Source: an uncultured Oscillospiraceae bacterium (GTDB taxonomy: Bacteria; Bacillota; Clostridia; Oscillospirales; Acutalibacteraceae). From it: a DNA stretch of 5,781 nucleotides. The stretch's first letter is position 1, and each line of letters starts with the position of its first letter. The notes under the pieces were generated by a model, which searched no databases, was not told the DNA's origin, and was given only the letters and a program-made list of their open reading frames with translations. Made by a program: the position numbers and the translations under genes. The stretch is from positions 1 through 5,781 of the forward strand of contig CABQCM010000108.1 in the NCBI GenBank assembly GCA_902462665.1, given 5' to 3'. Below, in pieces: positions 1 to 4,884 of the stretch.

Positions 1-1277
1 TTGAACATAATGATTTTTCCCTTGTAGTCCTCGTTCCACAAAGCGCCCCAGCTGTCCGGCTCCTGCGTGATAACCGAAGAATTGTATACCAGCCCCACGT
101 CGCCCCAGGTGTAGGCTACGCTGTATTCGCCCGTGGGGTCAAAGGAGCAATTGCCATTCTTAAATTTTTCGTCGATATACTGGAGGTTAGGAATGTTATC
201 AAAATTGATTTTTTCCAGCATATCCTCTTTAATCAAACGGGCAATCATATAGTCGGAGGGAATCACGATATCGTAGCTCGCGCCGCCGTTTTTCAGCTTG
301 GAATACATGGCTTCGTTGGTCTCAAAATTGGAATAATTGACCTTGATGCCCGTACGTTTTTCAAACTCGGCGTTGACGTCAAGGGTGCCGTCGCTGCCAT
401 CGGAGATATACTCCCCCCAGTTAAACACATTGATGGTGACCTGCTCCTGCGCCGCCGTGACCGGACAGCTCATCGCCAACACCATCAAACATGCTACCAC
501 CAACACAACAGACCAGACATTAATGAGAACCAGCAAAACCAGAATGGCGACAAACATAATGGTAGACAAAGCGTTGATATCCGGCGTCACCCGGCGCTTG
601 GTCATGGAATAGATGCGCAGCGGCAGGGTCTGGAAGGTAGGACCGCTAACGAAATAACTGATGACAAAGTCGTCAATCGACAACGTAAAGGCCATGAGCA
701 TACCGGTAATGATACCGGGCAAAATCGACGGCAGCACGACCCGAAAAAAGGCCGAGAATGCGGTACATCCCAAATCCTGCGCCGCTTCGGACAGGTGACG
801 GTCGGTTCGCCGCAGACTGGGCAGCACCGACAGAATCACGTAAGGAAGATTGAAGGTAATATGGGCGATGAGCAGCGTCCAGAAGCCGAGCACATCCACA
901 ATGCCGAACAGCCGCCCTGCAAACACAAACAGCAGCATCATGGAAACCCCTGTGACAATCTCCGGATTCATCATGGGAATGTTGGTGACCATATTCACCG
1001 TGCGGCGCACCCCGCCGCGCATGGAGTTAATACCCACCGCCGCCGCGGTCCCCAGCACGGTGGAACAAACGGCCGACAGCACAGCGATGATCAGAGAATT
1101 CACCAGAGCACGGATGGTTTCCTTGTCCCGAAACAGTTCCCCGTACCATTTGAGCGAAAATCCCGTAAAAACGCTAGTACTTTCGCTGGCATTAAAGGAA
1201 TAAAAAATCATGACTGCGATGGGGGCGTACATAAAAATCAACAAAAGAGCCATGTAGACTTTGGAAAGCGGCTTCAT
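1..1277 (-). CDS. potC-potD: Spermidine/putrescine ABC transporter permease fused to substrate-binding protein (PotC-PotD), partial
   Basis: My translation gives 425 codons with no stop from ATG at 1277 to the window edge, so the C-terminus is missing. Residues 1 to about 255 are PotC: an N-terminal membrane helix (about 8-29), further helices, and the inner-membrane permease EAA loop at about 164-189 (EAAQDLG, then VLPSILPGI), which docks on the ATPase. From about 277 the frame continues into a PotD-type periplasmic-binding domain, with NVFNWGEYISDG (283-294), SDYMI (341-345) and YTWGDVGLVYNS (389-400). About 149 residues of PotD are present, out of the roughly 330 usual for the family. The junction is one long hydrophobic stretch (about 241-270) rather than a separate lipoprotein signal; AMSC at 268-271 is a poor lipobox. 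The start overlaps the potB stop as ATGA. Permease/binding-protein fusions are known in Firmicutes polyamine operons. Polyamine specificity is inferred from family and gene order. Confidence 0.9.
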   Translation of the reverse strand, partial: MKPLSKVYMALLLIFMYAPIAVMIFYSFNASESTSVFTGFSLKWYGELFRDKETIRALVNSLIIAVLSAVCSTVLGTAAAVGINSMRGGVRRTVNMVTNIPMMNPEIVTGVSMMLLFVFAGRLFGIVDVLGFWTLLIAHITFNLPYVILSVLPSLRRTDRHLSEAAQDLGCTAFSAFFRVVLPSILPGIITGMLMAFTLSIDDFVISYFVSGPTFQTLPLRIYSMTKRRVTPDINALSTIMFVAILVLLVLINVWSVVLVVACLMVLAMSCPVTAAQEQVTINVFNWGEYISDGSDGTLDVNAEFEKRTGIKVNYSNFETNEAMYSKLKNGGASYDIVIPSDYMIARLIKEDMLEKINFDNIPNLQYIDEKFKNGNCSFDPTGEYSVAYTWGDVGLVYNSSVITQEPDSWGALWNEDYKGKIIMF

Positions 1278-2098
1278 ACGATAATCGCCTCCCCGTCGTC
1301 ATCCGAAAACTCATTCATGACCGCCATGCAGATCAAAATCATAATCATCAGCACAAAAGACAGTGCGGCGCCCAGGTTATAGTTGTTTTCATGCGAAAAC
1401 TTGGTGTCGATGATATCGCCAATGAGCGTGCTGGTACCGCCCAGCTTTTGCGAAATGTAAAAAGTGCTTACCGAAGGCACAAACACCATCGTGATTCCCG
1501 AAACAATGCCGGGCACGCTCAGCGGCAGAATGATCCGCCGAAACACCTCCACACCATTGGCGCCCAAATCCTGCGCCGATTCCAGCACGCTTTGCTCCAC
1601 TTTGGTCATAATGGAATACAGCGGCAGAATCATATAGGGCAAAAAGTTGTATACCATCCCCAGCACCACTGCGCCGGGGGTATTGATCATATGCACCGTG
1701 GGCAAATGAAGAAACGACAGGAAGCGGTTGATCAGCCCGGTATCCTCCAAAAGGCCCATTAAAGCATAGGTGCGCAGCAGCAGATTAATCCACATGGGCA
1801 GCATCACCAGCATCAGCATGGTCTTTTGCCGGCTAAAACGCATGCGCGACATGATATAAGCGGCCGGATAGGCAATGATCAGGCAGATTCCTGTGGCGAT
1901 CGCCCCCAGCAGGATGGAAAGCAGAAAGGTATCCATATAATCCCCGATTTTGAGGATATTATCGAAGGATAAGTGCCCCTGCGAATCCGTAAAAGCATAG
2001 TAGATGACCATCAGCAGCGGCACAATAATGAAAATCAAAGCCCACACCAGATAGGGATAGCTGGCGCTGCGCTGAGAGGCACTGCGTATTTTACTCAT
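1274..2098 (-). CDS. potB: Spermidine/putrescine ABC transporter permease PotB
   Basis: This 274-residue integral membrane protein is the first permease of the importer and pairs with PotC in the membrane. Hydrophobic segments are visible at about 16-36, 57-80, 93-115, 140-162, 197-215 and 245-263, giving the six helices of the family. The EAA cytoplasmic loop is at about 173-198 (ESAQDLGANG, then IILPLSVPGI). The ATG at 2098 was chosen because it has a good GGGGAGG site 9 nt upstream and gives the normal family N-terminus (MSKIRSASQR followed by helix 1). The frame stays open further upstream to an ATG at 2218, but that stretch lies wholly within the potA end and has no permease-like content. 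The gene overlaps potA by 8 bp and potC by 4 bp. The tail is acidic (EFSDDDGEAIIV). Confidence 0.93.
   Translation of the reverse strand: MSKIRSASQRSASYPYLVWALIFIIVPLLMVIYYAFTDSQGHLSFDNILKIGDYMDTFLLSILLGAIATGICLIIAYPAAYIMSRMRFSRQKTMLMLVMLPMWINLLLRTYALMGLLEDTGLINRFLSFLHLPTVHMINTPGAVVLGMVYNFLPYMILPLYSIMTKVEQSVLESAQDLGANGVEVFRRIILPLSVPGIVSGITMVFVPSVSTFYISQKLGGTSTLIGDIIDTKFSHENNYNLGAALSFVLMIMILICMAVMNEFSDDDGEAIIV
1288..1294 (-). promoter_or_regulatory. Ribosome binding site of potC-potD
   Basis: GGGGAGG on the minus strand, 10 nt before the ATG at 1277. It lies inside the last codons of potB and supports the chosen start. With the 4-bp stop/start overlap it indicates translational coupling. Confidence 0.85.
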
Positions 2099-3266
2099 CC
2101 GACGGCACCTCCCCGTCCTCCTCCAGGCCGCTTTCTCTCTCGTTGAAGGGTTCTTCCTCTTGGAAGCTGGGGTCGGAAAGATGGTCCATCTCCTCGCTGA
2201 AGGTGCTGTAATCGCCAAACATTCCCGAGTAGACCGACTTTTTCATCACGTGAATATCCTGCGGATTGAGCTGAATGCCGATGACATCTCCTACCTCAAT
2301 GCAGTCGGTGGTTTGAATCATCCATTTGAAACCGTCCACGTCCACGATGACCTCATAATGCACACCCAAAAAGGTGACGTTGGTTACCTTGCCCGACAGA
2401 TGCCCCTGGATGGGCGGCACAACATCGACATCCTCCGGCCGAATTACCACATCCACCGGCTCGTTGGGCGCAAAGCCCGCGTCTACACAGGCAAATTCAC
2501 GCCCGGCCATCTCCACCAGACCGTCTCGGCGCATAATGCCGTCGACAATGTTGCTTTCCCCGATGAAATCGGCCACAAAAGCGTTGGTCGGCTCGTTATA
2601 GATGTCCTGCGGGGAACCAATCTGCTGAATCTCCCCCTTATCAATCACTACCACCGTATCCGACATGGACAAAGCCTCTTCCTGATCGTGGGTAACAAAG
2701 ACAAAGGTAATACCCAGGCTTTTTTGAATGTTTTTCAGCTCGACCTGCATATCCTTGCGCAGTTTGAGGTCGAGGGCGGCCAACGGCTCGTCGAGCAGCA
2801 GCACTTTCGGACGGGTTACCACGGCACGCGCAATGGCTACGCGCTGCTGCTGCCCACCCGACAAAGCGCCGATTTTCCGTCTCTCAAAGCCTTTGAGGTT
2901 GACCAGTTCCACCGCCTCGGCCACCCGGCGTTTGATTTCTTTCTCCGGCGTTTTCTTCACTCGCAGACCGAAGGCGATGTTTTCATACACATTTAAATGC
3001 GGAAACAAGGCGTAACGCTGAAAAATGGTACAGACCTGCCTTTTATGCGGCGGCAGGCCGTTGATACATGCCCCGTCAAAAAAAATATCGCCGCTGGTCG
3101 GCTGAACAAAACCACCGATAATGCGAAGCAGGGTGGTCTTCCCACAGCCGGACGGGCCGAGCAGGGTCACAAAGCCGCCGTCCTCAATGGACAAATTAAC
3201 GTGCTTTAAAACCGGCTCGCCGTCAAACGCGACGACAATGTCTTTGAGCTCAATAATACTTTTCAT
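2091..3266 (-). CDS. potA: Spermidine/putrescine ABC transporter ATP-binding protein PotA
   Basis: This 391-residue cytoplasmic ATPase powers polyamine import. All nucleotide-binding motifs are intact: Walker A GPSGCGKT (37-44), Q-loop Q83 in IFQRYALFPH, signature LSGGQQQR (135-142), Walker B VLLLDEP (155-161), D-loop AALD (163-166) and H-loop H193. A TOBE-type C-terminal domain follows (about 275-342, with VIRPEDV and NPQDIHV), as in PotA and other CUT1/MOI-type importers. After about residue 346 there is a 45-residue tail with 16 Asp/Glu and one Arg, which is longer than a typical PotA C-terminus (E. coli PotA is 378 aa). The start at 3266 follows AAAGGGGG with 8-nt spacing; an in-frame ATG at 3305 adds residues that do not look like the family. 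It is first in the operon, behind a consensus-like promoter and a structured leader. Confidence 0.95.
   Translation of the reverse strand: MKSIIELKDIVVAFDGEPVLKHVNLSIEDGGFVTLLGPSGCGKTTLLRIIGGFVQPTSGDIFFDGACINGLPPHKRQVCTIFQRYALFPHLNVYENIAFGLRVKKTPEKEIKRRVAEAVELVNLKGFERRKIGALSGGQQQRVAIARAVVTRPKVLLLDEPLAALDLKLRKDMQVELKNIQKSLGITFVFVTHDQEEALSMSDTVVVIDKGEIQQIGSPQDIYNEPTNAFVADFIGESNIVDGIMRRDGLVEMAGREFACVDAGFAPNEPVDVVIRPEDVDVVPPIQGHLSGKVTNVTFLGVHYEVIVDVDGFKWMIQTTDCIEVGDVIGIQLNPQDIHVMKKSVYSGMFGDYSTFSEEMDHLSDPSFQEEEPFNERESGLEEDGEVPSDE
2108..2114 (-). promoter_or_regulatory. Ribosome binding site of potB
   Basis: GGGGAGG lies 9 nt before the ATG at 2098, inside the potA 3' end. It decides the potB start in favour of 2098 over the longer in-frame ATG at 2218. 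Confidence 0.85.
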
Positions 3267-3274
3267 GGTTGCAT

Positions 3275-3282
3275 CCCCCTTT
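3275..3282 (-). promoter_or_regulatory. Ribosome binding site of potA, predicted to be sequestered
   Basis: AAAGGGGG ends 8 nt before the ATG at 3266 and fixes that start. Six of its bases (3277-3282) belong to an 11-nt segment (3277-3287) exactly complementary to a leader segment at 3339-3349, so it may be occluded when the leader folds. Confidence 0.8.
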
Positions 3283-3349
3283 GCGGAATTACGCCGAAAA
3301 ACCAATTTCGACGCCTGCGGCGTCGGTGTTGTGCGCCCTCCGCAAAGGG
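3277..3349 (-). repeat. Long-range inverted repeat sequestering the potA SD
   Basis: The arms at 3277-3287 and 3339-3349 are perfectly complementary over 11 nt and separated by 51 nt. The SD-side arm contains AAAGGG of the ribosome binding site. A rough estimate for a random 180-nt sequence is about 16,000 possible arm pairs against 4^11 (about 4.2 million), or below 1%, so the match is unlikely to be chance. Confidence 0.7.
3309..3325 (-). repeat. GC-rich hairpin nested inside the SD-sequestering helix
   Basis: CGACGCC and GGCGTCG pair over 7 bp around a 3-nt GCA loop. Five U residues (3297-3301) follow, but only after a 7-nt gap, so this is not a normal intrinsic terminator. It would help bring the two outer arms together. 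Confidence 0.6.
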
Positions 3350-3451
3350 TTTTTCACAGTCATCCAAGAACCCGTGACTGCGGCGACACAACTTGACACT
3401 GCTGTTTGATTGCACAGATGCAAAATATGTGCATAGAGCGGATTTTGCTTT

Positions 3452-3468
3452 ATACAATATAGTTGTAT
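3452..3468. promoter_or_regulatory. Palindromic operator candidate over the pot -10 box
   Basis: ATACAA-TATAG-TTGTAT is a perfect 6-bp inverted repeat with a 5-bp spacer, fully covering the -10 hexamer. That position would let a dimeric repressor block RNA polymerase. The regulator is not encoded in this window. Confidence 0.5.
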
Positions 3469-3484
3469 TTTGACGAAATGTCAA
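3456..3484 (-). promoter_or_regulatory. Sigma-A-type promoter of the potABCD operon
   Basis: On the minus strand, -35 TTGACA (3479-3484) is a perfect consensus match, and -10 TATATT (3456-3461) lies after exactly 17 bp. The predicted start is near 3449. No other comparable hexamer pair lies between here and potA. Confidence 0.82.
3470..3484. promoter_or_regulatory. Palindromic operator candidate over the pot -35 box
   Basis: TTGAC-GAAAT-GTCAA is a perfect 5-bp inverted repeat with a 5-bp spacer, and its right side overlaps the -35 hexamer. Its centre is 17 bp from that of the neighbouring palindrome. Part of the symmetry comes from the TTGACA consensus itself, so it is weaker evidence than the -10 palindrome. 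Confidence 0.4.
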
Positions 3485-3557
3485 GGACTTTTGCAAAAAA
3501 TCCTGATATGAGCTTATTTTTCTCTGTAGAAAGCTGGTTTTACTCTTATTTTCTCCG

Positions 3558-3575
3558 AAATCCTCCCAAATCCTC
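3558..3575. repeat. Tandem direct repeat AAATCCTC with a 10-bp period
   Basis: Two copies of AAATCCTC (3558-3565 and 3568-3575) are spaced one helical turn apart, just upstream of the candidate promoter for the small plus-strand gene. This could be an activator site or simple-sequence drift in an AT/pyrimidine-rich spacer. Confidence 0.3.
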
Positions 3576-3579
3576 TTTT

Positions 3580-3609
3580 TTGATTTTATTTCGTTCTTCC
3601 CTGTATAAA
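3580..3609 (+). promoter_or_regulatory. Candidate promoter of the small plus-strand gene
   Basis: TTGATT (3580-3585), an 18-bp spacer, then TATAAA (3604-3609). This is the best sigma-A-like pair upstream of the gene starting at 3683 and would give a leader of about 65 nt. The rest of the divergent region 3485-3682 holds no other gene that I can support. Confidence 0.45.
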
Positions 3610-3620
3610 CCAGTACAAAG

Positions 3621-3664
3621 GGAACACGCTACTAATGCGTGCGTTCCTGTCGAATATGGAACGC
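3621..3664 (+). repeat. Two mutually exclusive hairpins in the leader of the small gene
   Basis: GCGTTCC (3641-3647) can pair perfectly with GGAACGC (3658-3664), a 7-bp stem with a 10-nt loop. Alternatively the segment GCGTGCGTTCC (3637-3647) can pair with GGAACACGC (3621-3629), 9 bp with a 2-nt bulge. The second structure ends just before the ribosome binding site at about 3665-3674. Confidence 0.4.
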
Positions 3665-3682
3665 GGAAAGGCGGAAATTACG

Positions 3683-3874
3683 ATGATAGACAATGTGGAT
3701 TTGAGCGAGCTGCCCATGGGCTTTGGTATGGCGTTAGCGAAAAATACAAAGGCGCTGACTGCGTTTGCCTCCCTGCCGGAAGAACGCCGGCGCGCGGTGA
3801 TTGATGGAACCCATACGATTCGTTCCAAACGCGAAATGCAGCAATATGTCGATGGGTTAACTGCACAGGGATGA
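3683..3874 (+). CDS. Small hypothetical protein (63 aa)
   Basis: I cannot assign a function. The 63-residue product has a conserved-looking N-terminus, DLSELPMGFGMALAKN (6-21), and a helical charged second half with FASLPEERRRAVIDGTH (28-44) and an SKREMQQYV segment (48-56). It has no signal peptide, membrane helix or cysteine, so it is probably a soluble cytoplasmic protein. I believe similar short proteins with an LPxGFGMALA motif occur in Clostridia, but I cannot check this here. The ATG at 3683 was chosen because GGAAAGGCGG lies about 8-11 nt upstream. In-frame ATGs at 3635 and 3656 lack a well-placed SD and fall inside leader hairpins. The gene is monocistronic, divergent from potA, and ends in a terminator shared with the convergent PspA gene. 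Confidence 0.7.
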   Translation: MIDNVDLSELPMGFGMALAKNTKALTAFASLPEERRRAVIDGTHTIRSKREMQQYVDGLTAQG

Positions 3875-3907
3875 TTGGATTGCAAAATCAGACTGGCATC
3901 CCCTGTG
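3864..3907 (+). terminator. Hairpin spanning the stop codon of the small gene
   Basis: CACAGGGATG (3864-3873) pairs with CATCCCCTGTG (3897-3907) over 10 bp with one bulged C. Inside is a short GATT/AATC stem (3878-3889), and TTTGTTT follows (3908-3914). It could be a weak first terminator or an RNA 3'-end stabiliser. The 23-nt main loop is long for an intrinsic terminator. Confidence 0.35.
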
Positions 3908-3936
3908 TTTGTTTCACCGAGCCGATTTCAACGAAC

Positions 3937-3970
3937 AACCGGGCGAAAGCATCTGCTTTCGCCCGGTTTT
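3937..3970. terminator. Bidirectional Rho-independent terminator
   Basis: A perfect 14-bp stem (3937-3950 with 3955-3968, core CCGGGCGAAAGC) around a 4-nt loop is followed by TTTT on the plus strand and by a T-rich stretch on the minus strand. It lies between the convergent stops at 3874 (plus) and 3990 (minus) and can end both transcripts. Confidence 0.9.
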
Positions 3971-3989
3971 AAAATTCCGCAGCAATAAT

Positions 3990-4667
3990 TTATAGTCCCA
4001 TTTCGGCTTTCATTTTTGCCAGTTCGTCGTCCACCGACTGGTCGTTGACTCCAGTATAGCGTTTCTCTGCTTCTGCGGCGGCATCCACCGGCTTTTCGTT
4101 GAGCTGCGACATGGCGTTGGCTTCATCCAGCATCCGATCCGCTTTGGCTTCCATGCGCTCAAACGCCTGCATGGAACTAGAAGCAGAATCCATGGAACTG
4201 TTAATTTGATTCATTCTATCCTGTGTCTTGGCCACCGCGACCTTGGCTTTTACATTGGCGCGGCGGGCTTCCAGAGCAGAAATATCATTGGTCAGCTTAT
4301 CGTGCATCGCCCGCATCTTCTGCGCGTTGTCATGCGCGATATCGTAGGTTTTCTGCAAATCGATTCCGGCCGTCTCAATCGACTGCTTTTTGGCAATAAA
4401 AATTTTTGCGTCCTCATCGTTACCTGCAGCGATCGCCTTTTGTGCCAGGCCGGCATACTTCGCGGCCTCGGTCTGATTTTCGTCCAACAGACGCTTTGCG
4501 CGCGTTTCCTCGGCCATGACCGACGCGGTTTCCTTCTTGACCTCGGCCAAATCCTCGGTCAGCTTGCGCAAATATTCGTCGATCATTTTGGCGGGATTCT
4601 CGCAGCGATCCAGCAGCGCGTTGATATTCGCCGACATAATGTCCTTAAACCTTGCAATAACGCCCAT
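3990..4667 (-). CDS. pspA: PspA/IM30-family envelope stress protein
   Basis: The 225-residue product matches PspA/IM30 throughout and is close to the E. coli PspA length (222). The N-terminal amphipathic segment MGVIARFKDIMSANINALLD (1-20), then NPAKMIDEYL (24-33), is the family hallmark that contacts membrane lipid. Residues about 30-185 form long charged heptad-like coiled-coil helices. A serine-rich break lies at 157-166, and the tail SVDDELAKMKAEMGL (211-225) is of the kind seen in Firmicutes members. PspA proteins form ESCRT-III-like membrane-bound oligomers that stabilise damaged membranes. No PspF, PspB/C or LiaRS-like regulator is in the window. The ATG at 4667 follows AAAGGGAG (4679-4686) at 11 nt. 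The upstream neighbour on the same strand is a TPM-like membrane protein, a plausible functional partner. Confidence 0.92.
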   Translation of the reverse strand: MGVIARFKDIMSANINALLDRCENPAKMIDEYLRKLTEDLAEVKKETASVMAEETRAKRLLDENQTEAAKYAGLAQKAIAAGNDEDAKIFIAKKQSIETAGIDLQKTYDIAHDNAQKMRAMHDKLTNDISALEARRANVKAKVAVAKTQDRMNQINSSMDSASSSMQAFERMEAKADRMLDEANAMSQLNEKPVDAAAEAEKRYTGVNDQSVDDELAKMKAEMGL

Positions 4668-4884
4668 CGTACATACAACTCCCTTTCAAATTTTATGTCA
4701 AACGAAGGTTGACACCGGATAGAGAACAACCGGTTTTGGAAGACAAAATCCCCCTGAAACTCGGCAAAAAACTTCGGAATACGATCGCCTTTCAAACGTT
4801 TTTAACACCGTAGTTTGCAAAAATCTCTTGTTTTCGGCGGTTTTATCCCTATTTGGTGTAAACCAAGTCTCGTTTTCCATCTCG
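4668..4884 (-). other. Intergenic region upstream of pspA
   Basis: This 217-bp gap has no supported gene. It contains the pspA SD (4679-4686) and two perfect inverted repeats: TGTCAA-N7-TTGACA (4696-4714) and TTGGT-GTAA-ACCAA (4853-4866). I see no convincing sigma-A hexamer pair and no sigma-54 (GG-N10-GC) or TGAAAC-N16-CGTA-type ECF promoter on the minus strand, so the pspA promoter remains undefined. Confidence 0.5.
4696..4714. promoter_or_regulatory. Inverted repeat just upstream of the pspA SD
   Basis: TGTCAA-ACGAAGG-TTGACA, a perfect 6-bp inverted repeat with a 7-bp spacer, is centred 38 bp upstream of the pspA start codon. The position fits a repressor operator or a leader hairpin. No matching promoter was found, so the function is a guess. 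Confidence 0.35.

Larger units (their letters stand above)
3267..3449 (-). promoter_or_regulatory. Structured 5' leader of the pot operon (candidate cis-regulatory RNA)
   Basis: If transcription starts about 6-7 nt after the -10 box, the potA mRNA has an untranslated leader of about 180 nt. In transcript order it holds three elements. The first is an inverted repeat TGCACA/TGTGCA (3411-3433, 11-nt loop). The second is a hairpin CGCAGTCA/TGACTGTG with one G-U pair and a 12-nt loop (3355-3382). The third is an 11-bp helix, CCCTTTGCGGA (3339-3349) with TCCGCAAAGGG (3277-3287), which covers the potA SD and encloses a 7-bp GC-rich hairpin (3309-3325). Competing pairings exist: GGGTT (3369-3373) with AACCC (3347-3351), and ACGCCG (3318-3323) with CGGCGT (3291-3296). 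This suggests a switchable leader. I do not recognise it as any named riboswitch class, and the transcription start is inferred. Confidence 0.5.

Noticed and set aside
795..1762. Plus-strand open frames opposite potB and potC (795-1382, 1391-1762)
   Set aside because: They encode His/Gln/Asn-rich low-complexity peptides antisense to clear permease genes and have no supported SD.
2099..2218. Longer potB start at 2218
   Set aside because: The extra residues lie wholly over the potA tail, have no permease features, and the start has no comparable SD. The GGGGAGG before 2098 is decisive.
2160..2996. Long plus-strand open frame (278 codons) opposite potA
   Set aside because: It is antisense to potA, which has every ABC ATPase motif. 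The translation is His- and Gln-rich without domain character, as expected of a shadow frame.
3297..3325. Intrinsic terminator (attenuator) in the potA leader
   Set aside because: The 7-bp hairpin is followed by only five U after a 7-nt gap, which is too far for a normal Rho-independent terminator. SD occlusion is the better model.
3394..3399. Plus-strand TTGACA in the pot leader region as a promoter for the small gene
   Set aside because: No -10 box at acceptable spacing, and it is nearly 300 bp from the gene. The pair at 3580-3609 fits better.
3635..3682. Earlier starts (3635, 3656) for the small plus-strand protein
   Set aside because: SD spacing is poor, and the codons lie in leader hairpins. 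The recognisable protein begins after 3683.
4709..4714. TTGACA as a plus-strand -35 box
   Set aside because: No -10-like hexamer at 16-18 bp, and no plus-strand gene downstream.
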